From Dehalococcoidia bacterium (GTDB taxonomy: Bacteria > Chloroflexota > Dehalococcoidia > Dehalococcoidales > Fen-1064), in assembly GCA_011192055.1 (NCBI GenBank), contig DUES01000171.1, forward strand, positions 1 to 9,595: a DNA stretch of 9,595 nucleotides, read 5' to 3'. Within the stretch, counting starts at the first letter, position 1. Each line of letters begins with the position of its first letter. The position numbers and the translations under genes were made by a program. Shown here in pieces: positions 1 through 6,578 of the stretch. The notes beneath the pieces were generated by a model. It did not search any database, was not told where the DNA came from, and saw only the letters and a list, made by a program, of their open reading frames with translations.

Positions 1-989
1 CCATTGTAACCGGTGCGGTGGATGCCATGGTGGTAGACGTCCAGTGCATTATGCAGTCTATCGCTACTGTTGCCGAATGCTACCATACCAAGATAATCAC
101 CACCTCACCCAAGGCTAAAATACCGGGGGCAGTCCACATTGAGTTTAACGAACATGATGCACTTACATCAGCCCGCGAGATAGTTAAAACCGCCATTGAT
201 AACTTCCCCAACCGCAAGGGCAATATCGGCATTCCTGAGTGTGAAACAGACCAGATTGCCGGATTCAGCCACGAGACTATCAACTACCTGCTGGGCGGAA
301 TGTTCCGTGCTTCCTACCGACCGCTGAATGACAACATCATCAACGGCAGGATAAGGGGACTGGCCGGTGTAGTCGGCTGCAACAATGCACGTGTCAAGCA
401 CAATGAAGGCCACGTTGTCATGGTTAAGGAGCTTATCAAGAACGACGTACTCGTAGTTACAACCGGGTGCAACGCTATCGCCTGCGCCGAAGCCGGGCTT
501 TTGGTACCGGAAGCAGCTGCCGAGTTTGCCGGTGAAGGCCTGAGAGAGGTATGTGAGACCGTTGGTATTCCGCCCGTACTCCACATGGGTTCCTGCGTAG
601 ATAACAGCCGTATCCTGATTGCGGCCAGTGCAATGGTGAAAGACGGCGGTTTAGGTGATGATATCAGTGACCTTCCCGTAGCCGGAGCAGCACCGGAGTG
701 GATGAGTGAGAAAGCCATCTCCATTGGACAGTACTTCGTGGCCTCGGGCGTATATACCGTTTTCGGTGTCAACTGGCCCACACTGGGAAGTAAAGAAGTA
801 ACCGACTTCCTGTTCAAAGACATGGAAGACATGTACGGCGGGATGTGGGGATTTGAAGAAGACCCGATCAAGGCAGCCCACCTGATGATTGACCACATTG
901 ATAAGAAACGTAAAGCTCTGGGCATTGATAAAGCCAGAGAACGTGTACTCTATGACATGGAAATGAGAAGGGAACTGGACGCTGTATAG
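1..989 (+). CDS. acsA: Carbon monoxide dehydrogenase catalytic subunit of CODH/ACS, C-terminal part (5' end outside window)
   Basis: The frame is open to the left edge (first whole codon at 3), so the GTG at 18 is an internal valine and the gene is cut by the window. The enzyme interconverts CO2 and CO at the Ni-Fe-S C-cluster and passes CO through a tunnel to acetyl-CoA synthase. Counting from the codon at 3, four C-cluster cysteines are visible: C15 (VDVQC), C126 (VGCNN), C156 (TTGCN) and C198 (HMGSC). Their spacings (111, 30, 42) fit Cys333, Cys446, Cys476 and Cys526 of Carboxydothermus CooS-II apart from short indels. The active-site lysine is K237 in MSEKA. The His ligand, the first C-cluster Cys and the B and D clusters lie upstream. 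The C-terminal stretch GGMWGFEEDP...DKKRKALGI is typical of the ACS-associated form (AcsA) rather than stand-alone CooS, and acsB follows 38 bases later. About half of a roughly 630-670-residue protein is present, with no frameshift. Confidence 0.95.
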   Translation, partial: IVTGAVDAMVVDVQCIMQSIATVAECYHTKIITTSPKAKIPGAVHIEFNEHDALTSAREIVKTAIDNFPNRKGNIGIPECETDQIAGFSHETINYLLGGMFRASYRPLNDNIINGRIRGLAGVVGCNNARVKHNEGHVVMVKELIKNDVLVVTTGCNAIACAEAGLLVPEAAAEFAGEGLREVCETVGIPPVLHMGSCVDNSRILIAASAMVKDGGLGDDISDLPVAGAAPEWMSEKAISIGQYFVASGVYTVFGVNWPTLGSKEVTDFLFKDMEDMYGGMWGFEEDPIKAAHLMIDHIDKKRKALGIDKARERVLYDMEMRRELDAV

Positions 990-1027
990 GCGCTCAGGCC
1001 ACATTAAAAGAGGAGGACGGTAAAAAG

Positions 1028-3235
1028 ATGTCTAAGATAATTGCCTCAGCAGCCATCAGAGGGGCGTACAAGATTGTAGACCGTTCGGAGAAGAAGTGGC
1101 AGGAGGCGATGGACAAGTGGGGCGCTAACGAGCCGGTGGGCTTCCCCAATACTGCCTACTACCTGCCCGTAATATACGGCATGCTCGGTGAGAAGGTAGA
1201 GAAGCTGGGGGACATGGAACGAATACTGAAAAAGTGCAAAGCCATGCTTCCACCACCAGTGAGGGCAGAACATCCACTACCCTATCTGGCACCAGCCCTT
1301 GATGCCGGGATGGCGACTTTCTTCGCCGAGGAAATCTTCGAAGTGATAAGGTATCTGGAGCAGCCCGAATTCTATACCAAGATGGAAGATGCCACCGACG
1401 ATAACATCTGGCTTGGTGCTGCTGATGATATCATCCTGAGGAAACGCGGTGTTGAGTTCGTGGATGGCACGGCTCCGGGATTTGCCGCGATACTCGGTGC
1501 TGCTCCCACTAAAGAAATCGCTGCAAACATTGCCCAGGAACTCCTGGAGAAAAACCTCTACGTCTTCATGGCCGGCAGGTATAACGGGCAGTCTTTTTCC
1601 GAGCAGCTCGTTGAGGCCGGGATTGAAGTTGGCTGGCCAACTCGTCTGGTCTCCTTCGGTCCTGATACTTCCGCCGCTGTCTTTGCTGCCGGCTTTGCCA
1701 TCAGGGCAGGCTTTACCTTTGGTGGCATTGGCCCCGGGGAATACAGAAAGCACCTTATCTACAACAAGGACCGCATCTTTGCCTTTGCTATCCCAATGGG
1801 CTATGTTACCGACGAGTGGTATGCCAACGCCCTGGGTTGTGTGAACTTCGGCTTCCCGATTATTGCTGATACACCAATACCTGAAATCCTACCTACCGGG
1901 GTGTGCACCTATGAGCACGTTGTCTCCAACATACCGCACGATGAAATTGTCGCCAAGGCTGTTGAGGTACGCGGGCTCAAGGTTACCGTTGCAGACGTAC
2001 CGATTCCCGTAGCCTACGGCGCGGCCTTTGAAGGCGAGCGCGTACGTGGTGAGGACATCTACCTGGAGTGCGGCGGTGGCCGGACTGCCATGGTAGAGTG
2101 GGTCACTTCCAAGAGAATGGATGAGGTAGAAGACGGTAAGGTTGAGGTTATCGGCCCTGACATAAAAGACATAGAGCCTGGTTCCCGTCTGCCGCTGGCT
2201 ATCGCGGTTGAGGTCGCAGGCAGGGAGTTTGAAGAAGACTACGAACCTATCCTCGAACGCCAGATACACCATCTGATAAACTACGCCCAGGGCGCAATGC
2301 ACATCGGCCAGCGAGACATTGCCTGGATCCGGATTGGTAAAGGTGCCGTAGAGAAGGGCTTCACACTTGAGCACATTGGTACCTTGCTCCATGCTAAAAT
2401 CCACCAGGACTTCGGCCGGATATTCGATAAACTCCAGGTAAAACTCTATACAGAAGAGGAAAAGGTAAAGGAAATAGTAGAGAAAGCCCGTCACGTTTAC
2501 AGTGAGCGTGATAACCGTATTGAGGGTATGACCGACGAGACCACCGAAACCTACTACTCCTGCACGCTATGTCAGTCATTCGCTCCCAGCCACGTCTGTG
2601 TCGTCAGTCCCGAACGTACCGGACTCTGTGGTTCATACAACTGGATGGACTGTAAAGCCTCGTATGAAATTAATCCTACCGGACCGAACCAGCCCGTGGA
2701 AAAGGGAGAGACCCTTGACGTCAAGTTCGGACAGTGGAAGGGTGTCAATGACTTCGTCTTCCAGGCGTCCCGCGGCAAGATTGACCACTATAACTTCTAT
2801 AGTATAATCAACGACCCGATGACCACCTGCGGGTGCTGCGAGGCCATCGCGGCAGTCCTGCCGATGTGTAACGGAGTTATGACCGTTAACCGCGAATTCC
2901 CCGGTATGACACCATGCGGAATGAAATTCACAACGCTTGCCGGTACCATCGGTGGCGGCATCAGCAGTCCGGGATTTGTAGGTCACGGCAAGTACAATAT
3001 CTGCCAGAGGAAATTCATCATTGGCGATGGTGGCCTGCTGCGTATCGTCTGGATGCCCAAGATGTTGAAAGAAGAGATTGCCGACAGGCTTAATGCCAGA
3101 GCCCAGGAAATGGGTGTACCAAACCTGATAGATATGATTGCTGACGAAACTATAGGTGAAACTGAGGATGAGATACTCCCATTCCTGGAGGAAAAGGGGC
3201 ATCCGGCCCTCACAATGGAATCGATATTAGGCTAA
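1028..3235 (+). CDS. acsB: Acetyl-CoA synthase, bacterial type (CO dehydrogenase/acetyl-CoA synthase subunit alpha)
   Basis: Condenses CO from CODH, a methyl group from the corrinoid protein and CoA into acetyl-CoA, and can run in reverse. The 735 residues match the roughly 730 of Moorella AcsB. The A-cluster is complete: C512, C515, C524 and C534 (spacing 3-9-10) hold the [4Fe-4S] cluster, and the C601-G602-C603 tripeptide binds the distal nickel. All sit at a constant +6 offset from Moorella Cys506/509/518/528 and Cys595-Gly-Cys597. F518, equivalent to the Phe512 that lines the A-cluster pocket, is kept. The Rossmann-like N-terminal third (about 1-310), which docks on CODH and is missing in archaeal CdhC, is present, followed by the middle domain (about 311-500) and the A-cluster domain. 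The ATG at 1028 is chosen because AGGAGG lies at 1011-1016 and the protein start aligns with the family. It is 38 bases behind acsA and 16 bases ahead of acsC, so it is surely co-transcribed. Confidence 0.98.
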   Translation: MSKIIASAAIRGAYKIVDRSEKKWQEAMDKWGANEPVGFPNTAYYLPVIYGMLGEKVEKLGDMERILKKCKAMLPPPVRAEHPLPYLAPALDAGMATFFAEEIFEVIRYLEQPEFYTKMEDATDDNIWLGAADDIILRKRGVEFVDGTAPGFAAILGAAPTKEIAANIAQELLEKNLYVFMAGRYNGQSFSEQLVEAGIEVGWPTRLVSFGPDTSAAVFAAGFAIRAGFTFGGIGPGEYRKHLIYNKDRIFAFAIPMGYVTDEWYANALGCVNFGFPIIADTPIPEILPTGVCTYEHVVSNIPHDEIVAKAVEVRGLKVTVADVPIPVAYGAAFEGERVRGEDIYLECGGGRTAMVEWVTSKRMDEVEDGKVEVIGPDIKDIEPGSRLPLAIAVEVAGREFEEDYEPILERQIHHLINYAQGAMHIGQRDIAWIRIGKGAVEKGFTLEHIGTLLHAKIHQDFGRIFDKLQVKLYTEEEKVKEIVEKARHVYSERDNRIEGMTDETTETYYSCTLCQSFAPSHVCVVSPERTGLCGSYNWMDCKASYEINPTGPNQPVEKGETLDVKFGQWKGVNDFVFQASRGKIDHYNFYSIINDPMTTCGCCEAIAAVLPMCNGVMTVNREFPGMTPCGMKFTTLAGTIGGGISSPGFVGHGKYNICQRKFIIGDGGLLRIVWMPKMLKEEIADRLNARAQEMGVPNLIDMIADETIGETEDEILPFLEEKGHPALTMESILG

Positions 3236-3251
3236 GAAAGGAGTCAGGAAT

Positions 3252-4598
3252 ATGGCACTTACCGGAATACAGATTTTCAAGCTGCTGCCAAAGACGAACT
3301 GCGGTGAATGTGGCGTGCCCACCTGCCTCGCCTTTGCCATGAATTTGGCGGGGGGTAAGGCTGAACTCTCCGCTTGCCCGCATGTATCCGACGAGGCAAA
3401 GGAGCAACTCGCCGAAGCTTCAGCACCACCCATCAGGCCGGTCACTATCGGGACCGGCCCCGAGGCAGTGAAGGTTGGTGGTGAGACAGTTATGTTCCGC
3501 CACGAGAAACGATTTGAAAACCCGACAGCAGTGGCCGTACTTATCAGTGATGCTATGTCAGACGCTGACGTTGACGGCAGACTGCAGAGGTTCAAGGACC
3601 TCCGGTTTGAAAGGGTCGGCCTTAACCTGCGTCCGGAGTTGATAGCAGTCAAGGGCGAATCAGGCGATGCCGCCAAGTTCGGCGCCCTGGTGAGTAAAGT
3701 TGTCCGGAACAGTGATGCCCGCATCATCCTGATGAGCACGGATGAGGCAGTTCTTGCTGCCGGCCTGAAAGAATGTGCTGATGAGAAACCCCTCATCTAT
3801 GGCGCAAACAAAGACAACCTCGATGTCATTGCAGGGCTTGCCAAGGAAAACTCCTGCCCGATTGGTGTTAAGGCTGAAGGACTTGAAGAGCTTGCCGCTC
3901 TCACCGAAAAGATAAACGCTGCCGGGGTAAATGATATCGTTATTGATTCCGGAGCCAGGACCGTTCGACAGGCCTTTGAAGAGCAGGTTATCATCCGAAA
4001 CGCGGCGCTTGTCGGTAAGTTCCGCCCGCTGGGATTCCCCACAATTACATTCCCATGCGAAATGACGGACAACCCGATGAAAGAGGCGATGATTGCCTCC
4101 ATGCTGGTGGCCAAGTACGGTGGTATCATCGTACTTTCGGACCTGCTTGGCGAGAGCCTGTTCCCCCTGCTCGTTGAGCGTATGAATATTTTCACCGACC
4201 CGCAGAGACCGCTGGCTACCGAACAGGGAATCTACGAAATCAACAATCCGGGTGAAAACTCACCGATCCTGCTTACGACAAACTTCGCCCTGACCTATTT
4301 CATTGTCTCCGGTGAGATGGACGGCAGCAAGGTACCCAGCTACCTGCTCGTGATGGACACGGAAGGGCTTTCAGTAATGACTGCCTGGGCAGCAGGGAAG
4401 TTCGTAGCCGACCTCATCGGGCCGTTCGTTAAGAAGAGCGGCATCGAAGACAAGGTCAAGCACCGGAAGCTGGTAATACCGGGTTACGCTGCTGCTGAAA
4501 GCGGTGGTCTTGAAGAGGAACTATCGGATTGGGAGATTATGGTTGGCCCCCGTGATGCAGCCCATATCCCGGCTTACATGAAATCGTGGACAGCTTAG
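3252..4598 (+). CDS. acsC: Corrinoid iron-sulfur protein large (gamma) subunit
   Basis: Large subunit of the corrinoid iron-sulfur protein that carries the methyl group from methyltetrahydrofolate (via AcsE) to the ACS A-cluster in the cytoplasm. At 448 residues it is close to the roughly 446 of Moorella AcsC. The N-terminal domain (about 1-57) has the [4Fe-4S] motif C17-x2-C20-x4-C25-x16-C42, needed for reductive activation of Co(II) to Co(I). A central TIM-barrel region (about 95-325) and a C-terminal B12-binding region (about 325-448, with VMDTEGLSVMTAWAAGKF and LVIPGYAA stretches) follow, the order known from Carboxydothermus CFeSP structures. The ATG at 3252 has AAAGGAG at 3237-3243. The acsC stop TAG overlaps the ribosome binding site of acsE, so translation is probably coupled. 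Its obligate partner, the small subunit AcsD, is not encoded next to it, although in Moorella acsD lies between acsC and acsE. Confidence 0.97.
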   Translation: MALTGIQIFKLLPKTNCGECGVPTCLAFAMNLAGGKAELSACPHVSDEAKEQLAEASAPPIRPVTIGTGPEAVKVGGETVMFRHEKRFENPTAVAVLISDAMSDADVDGRLQRFKDLRFERVGLNLRPELIAVKGESGDAAKFGALVSKVVRNSDARIILMSTDEAVLAAGLKECADEKPLIYGANKDNLDVIAGLAKENSCPIGVKAEGLEELAALTEKINAAGVNDIVIDSGARTVRQAFEEQVIIRNAALVGKFRPLGFPTITFPCEMTDNPMKEAMIASMLVAKYGGIIVLSDLLGESLFPLLVERMNIFTDPQRPLATEQGIYEINNPGENSPILLTTNFALTYFIVSGEMDGSKVPSYLLVMDTEGLSVMTAWAAGKFVADLIGPFVKKSGIEDKVKHRKLVIPGYAAAESGGLEEELSDWEIMVGPRDAAHIPAYMKSWTA

Positions 4599-4603
4599 GA
4601 GGG
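4599..4603 (+). promoter_or_regulatory. Ribosome binding site that decides the acsE start
   Basis: GGAGG begins directly after the acsC stop codon (4596-4598) and ends 4 bases before the ATG at 4608. The in-frame TTG at 4605 would leave only one base of spacing, so ATG 4608 is preferred. The arrangement suggests translational coupling of acsC and acsE. Confidence 0.7.
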
Positions 4604-4607
4604 ATTG

Positions 4608-5483
4608 ATGAAGCTCATCGGAGAAAATCTTAATATAATGTCCAAGGTACTTGGTCCGGCTTTAAGAGAGAGAAATGCAGAGCCGATCCGCGAGATGGCT
4701 ATTGCCGAAACCAAAGCCGGAGTGGACTACCTTGATATAAATATCGGCCCCGGGCGCCGGGGCGGCGACGAGATGATGGAATGGGCCGTTAATACGGTAC
4801 AGGAAGTCACCGACCTGCCGCTGTCACTCGATTGCACCAATCCGGTAGCAATCGAAGCCGGCCTCAAAGCCCACAAAGGCCGGGCACTGGTTAACTCCAT
4901 TTCACTGGTAAGGATGGAGGAAGAACTTCCACTGGTTATCAAATATGATGCCGACTTCATCGGGCTGCTATGGGGAAGAGAGGGTATGCCCAGGGACGAG
5001 GACGAACGCAGTATGATTGCCATGGAACTTATGATGGCAGCTAACGCGATGGGCATCTCTACCGAGACCATCTGGTTCGACCCGATAATAACTCCTGCAA
5101 GTAACGTGGACACCAACCAGGTGAAACCCTGCCTCGAATTCATGAGCATGCTCCATGAAATTGCGCCGGGTGGCAAGTCTGCCGTGGGCCTATCCAATGT
5201 GTCCAATGGCACACCAACCGAGCTTCGGCCATACCTCAATCGCACCTACCTGATGATGCTGATGAAGTACGATATACATTCGGCGATTGTGGACGCATTT
5301 GACGCAGAGCTAATTAAGATAGCCCGTGGTGAAAGACCGGAGCGGGTTGCCATGGTGCACCGCATCATGGACGGCGAAATGCCCGACCTGGCTTCCCTGG
5401 ACCCCGAAGAAGCAAAGTACGCTAAGTCTGTAAGGGTAGTAACCGGCCAGGTCCTTTACTCCCACTCCTGGCTGGAAACGTAA
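4608..5483 (+). CDS. acsE: Methyltetrahydrofolate:corrinoid/iron-sulfur protein methyltransferase
   Basis: Transfers the methyl group of 5-methyltetrahydrofolate to the cobalt of the corrinoid iron-sulfur protein, linking the methyl and carbonyl branches of the Wood-Ljungdahl pathway. It has the pterin-binding TIM-barrel fold of the MeTr/dihydropteroate synthase family. Functional residues known from Moorella MeTr are all present: D75 (SLDCTN), N96 (LVNSIS), D158 (WFDPII, Moorella Asp160) and N197 (GLSNVSN, Moorella Asn199, which activates the N5 methyl). From the ATG at 4608 the protein has 291 residues, about 29 longer than the 262 of Moorella. As I recall the Moorella sequence, the extra length falls near the C terminus, about residues 238-272, before the last conserved segment (VTGQVLYSHSWL). 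It lies 9 bases behind acsC with a tight GGAGG. The family call is firm. The role of the insertion is unknown. Confidence 0.95.
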   Translation: MKLIGENLNIMSKVLGPALRERNAEPIREMAIAETKAGVDYLDINIGPGRRGGDEMMEWAVNTVQEVTDLPLSLDCTNPVAIEAGLKAHKGRALVNSISLVRMEEELPLVIKYDADFIGLLWGREGMPRDEDERSMIAMELMMAANAMGISTETIWFDPIITPASNVDTNQVKPCLEFMSMLHEIAPGGKSAVGLSNVSNGTPTELRPYLNRTYLMMLMKYDIHSAIVDAFDAELIKIARGERPERVAMVHRIMDGEMPDLASLDPEEAKYAKSVRVVTGQVLYSHSWLET

Positions 5484-5516
5484 TCCCTGTTACCCTCCTG
5501 TTTAAGTGTAGTTTAT

Positions 5517-5557
5517 GGAGGCCGATGTTCCGGTAACTTTCACCGGGGTCGGCCTCC
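5517..5557 (+). other. Strong stem-loop after the acs genes (possible terminator, attenuator or processing site)
   Basis: A perfect 9-bp stem, GGAGGCCGA (5517-5525) with TCGGCCTCC (5549-5557), encloses a second 5-bp stem, CCGGT (5530-5534) with ACCGG (5542-5546), and a 7-base apical loop. The downstream arm is not followed by a U-tract; the nearest T-rich run is TTTT about 17 bases later at 5574-5577. It is therefore not a classical intrinsic terminator. It could set 3' ends by processing or reduce read-through into the DUF3786 gene. The 5' arm also contains GGAGG followed by ATG-TTC-CGG-TAA (ATG at 5525), a three-codon mini frame that may be coincidental. Confidence 0.6.
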
Positions 5558-5593
5558 ACGGGTATACGGGATATTTTAAAGAGAGGGAAAACT

Positions 5594-6232
5594 GTGCTGC
5601 CTGTAAATAATAACCGGGAAGTATATAATCTGAATGTTGCTTTCGGGATTGTCCGTGACCGGCTGGCATCCATTGACCTCGAAGAGCAGTGCCGTCTGAG
5701 TGATTCTCTGTATGAGAGCGGTGTATCCGGTCCTGCGGTTACTGTAGACTACCTGGGCAGTCCTTATGTAATATCTTTTCCTGACCTTACCGTCACCCCA
5801 AAGGATGGAACAGGCGAATTGCCTCTGCGGGAGAGCATCCTGGTATTGCACTACCTTGCCCAGGCAAAAGGCACCGCAGCAACCGGCAAGCTCATCACCT
5901 ACCGTGACCTTCCCGGAGGTGTGGTATACTTCCCTACCTTTTCCAAACGAACAACCGACCCGCTTACCCGGCGCTTCGGCATGGAGCCGGACCTGCTGGT
6001 GGAAGCCAGTAAAACCGTTGGTGGTACGGAAGTTGACCTGGGTGATGCCGGAGTGGTTATCAATGGCTTCAGCCGTACTCCGATAACCATCATTCTCTGG
6101 ACGGGTGATGAAGAACTGCCCGCGCAACTCAACATGCTGTTCGATACCAGTATAACCGACTACCTGGAAAGTGAAGACGTTACCGTACTCTGTGAAGTCC
6201 TCACCTGGAAGCTGGTACGGTATTCACGATAG
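5594..6232 (+). CDS. DUF3786 domain-containing protein
   Basis: A 212-residue, probably cytoplasmic protein without signal peptide or membrane segments. It matches what I know of DUF3786 along most of its length: the ILVLHYL segment (82-88) followed by AKGT, the L-P-G-G-x-x-Y-F-P-x-F motif (106-116), the WxGDEELPAQLNMLFD stretch (169-184) and YLxSED (190-195). The biochemical function of the family is not established. From memory, some DUF3786 proteins carry an N-terminal four-cysteine Fe-S domain resembling that of AcsC. This one lacks it and has only two cysteines (C33 and C200). The start is GTG 5594 with GAGAGGGA at 5581-5588. It lies 110 bases behind acsE on the same strand with a stem-loop between, and 57 bases ahead of the next gene. 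A role in corrinoid or Fe-S protein handling for the Wood-Ljungdahl enzymes is inferred only from position and family associations. Confidence 0.85.
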   Translation: MLPVNNNREVYNLNVAFGIVRDRLASIDLEEQCRLSDSLYESGVSGPAVTVDYLGSPYVISFPDLTVTPKDGTGELPLRESILVLHYLAQAKGTAATGKLITYRDLPGGVVYFPTFSKRTTDPLTRRFGMEPDLLVEASKTVGGTEVDLGDAGVVINGFSRTPITIILWTGDEELPAQLNMLFDTSITDYLESEDVTVLCEVLTWKLVRYSR

Positions 6233-6289
6233 CAGTAGCCCTCCATCACGCACTGTCAACCGATTCCATTCAAACAAGGGAGGCATCCA

Positions 6290-6556
6290 GTGACGGAACT
6301 CTTCAAAGTAACCGGTAAAGTAATCAGTCAGAAAGGCACCTGCGATGCCGGAATGCGTGTCGGGGACGAATTTCCGGTGGGAGACCTTACTCCGCCAGAT
6401 GTGTGCTCTTACCTTTACAATGCCATATTTCCTTTTGCCGTGGCATTGCAGGCAGGCGGGTCTTTCCCCTGGGAAAAAGACCCGGATATCGCTACGGTAG
6501 CCTGCCCTGACGCAGACAATCCGGTGGTCGTTGAGTTGAGGCGAATCCGCGACTGA
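6290..6556 (+). CDS. TIGR04076 family small protein
   Basis: An 88-residue protein of a conserved family without known function. Diagnostic features are C18 followed by G21-x3-G25-D-E-F (GMRVGDEF), P-x-x-V-C39, the FPFAVALQAGG stretch (47-57) with FPW (59-61), and the C-terminal signature A-C72-P-D-x-x-N-P-V-V (71-80) followed by ELRRI. The three family-type cysteines could bind a metal or take part in redox chemistry, but nothing in the sequence proves it. There is no signal peptide or membrane segment. The start is GTG at 6290, supported by AAGGGAGG at 6276-6283 six bases upstream. It follows the DUF3786 gene by 57 bases on the same strand and is probably co-transcribed. Its stop lies only 22 bases from the stop of the convergent minus-strand gene. 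Family assignment is fairly firm; function is unknown. Confidence 0.85.
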   Translation: MTELFKVTGKVISQKGTCDAGMRVGDEFPVGDLTPPDVCSYLYNAIFPFAVALQAGGSFPWEKDPDIATVACPDADNPVVVELRRIRD

Positions 6557-6578
6557 TTACGGTACTGCTGTCAACCGC

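Noticed and set aside
18..20. GTG at 18 as the start of the first gene
   Set aside because: The frame continues to the left edge with conserved CODH residues (IVTGAV), so the gene is truncated by the window rather than starting here.
1889..2494. A 201-codon open frame on the minus strand inside acsB
   Set aside because: It is antisense to well-conserved ACS sequence and has no recognisable protein features.
4605..4607. TTG at 4605 as the acsE start
   Set aside because: It leaves only one base after GGAGG. The ATG at 4608 has better spacing and matches the family start (M-x-x-I-G-E).
6233..6289. Gap between the DUF3786 and TIGR04076 genes as a promoter or terminator region
   Set aside because: Apart from the ribosome binding site at 6276-6283, no hairpin or promoter hexamer pair stands out in the 57 bases.
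6557..6578. Shared terminator between the two convergent genes
   Set aside because: The 22 bases contain no stem-loop with a T-tract on either strand. Any terminator would have to lie within the coding ends.
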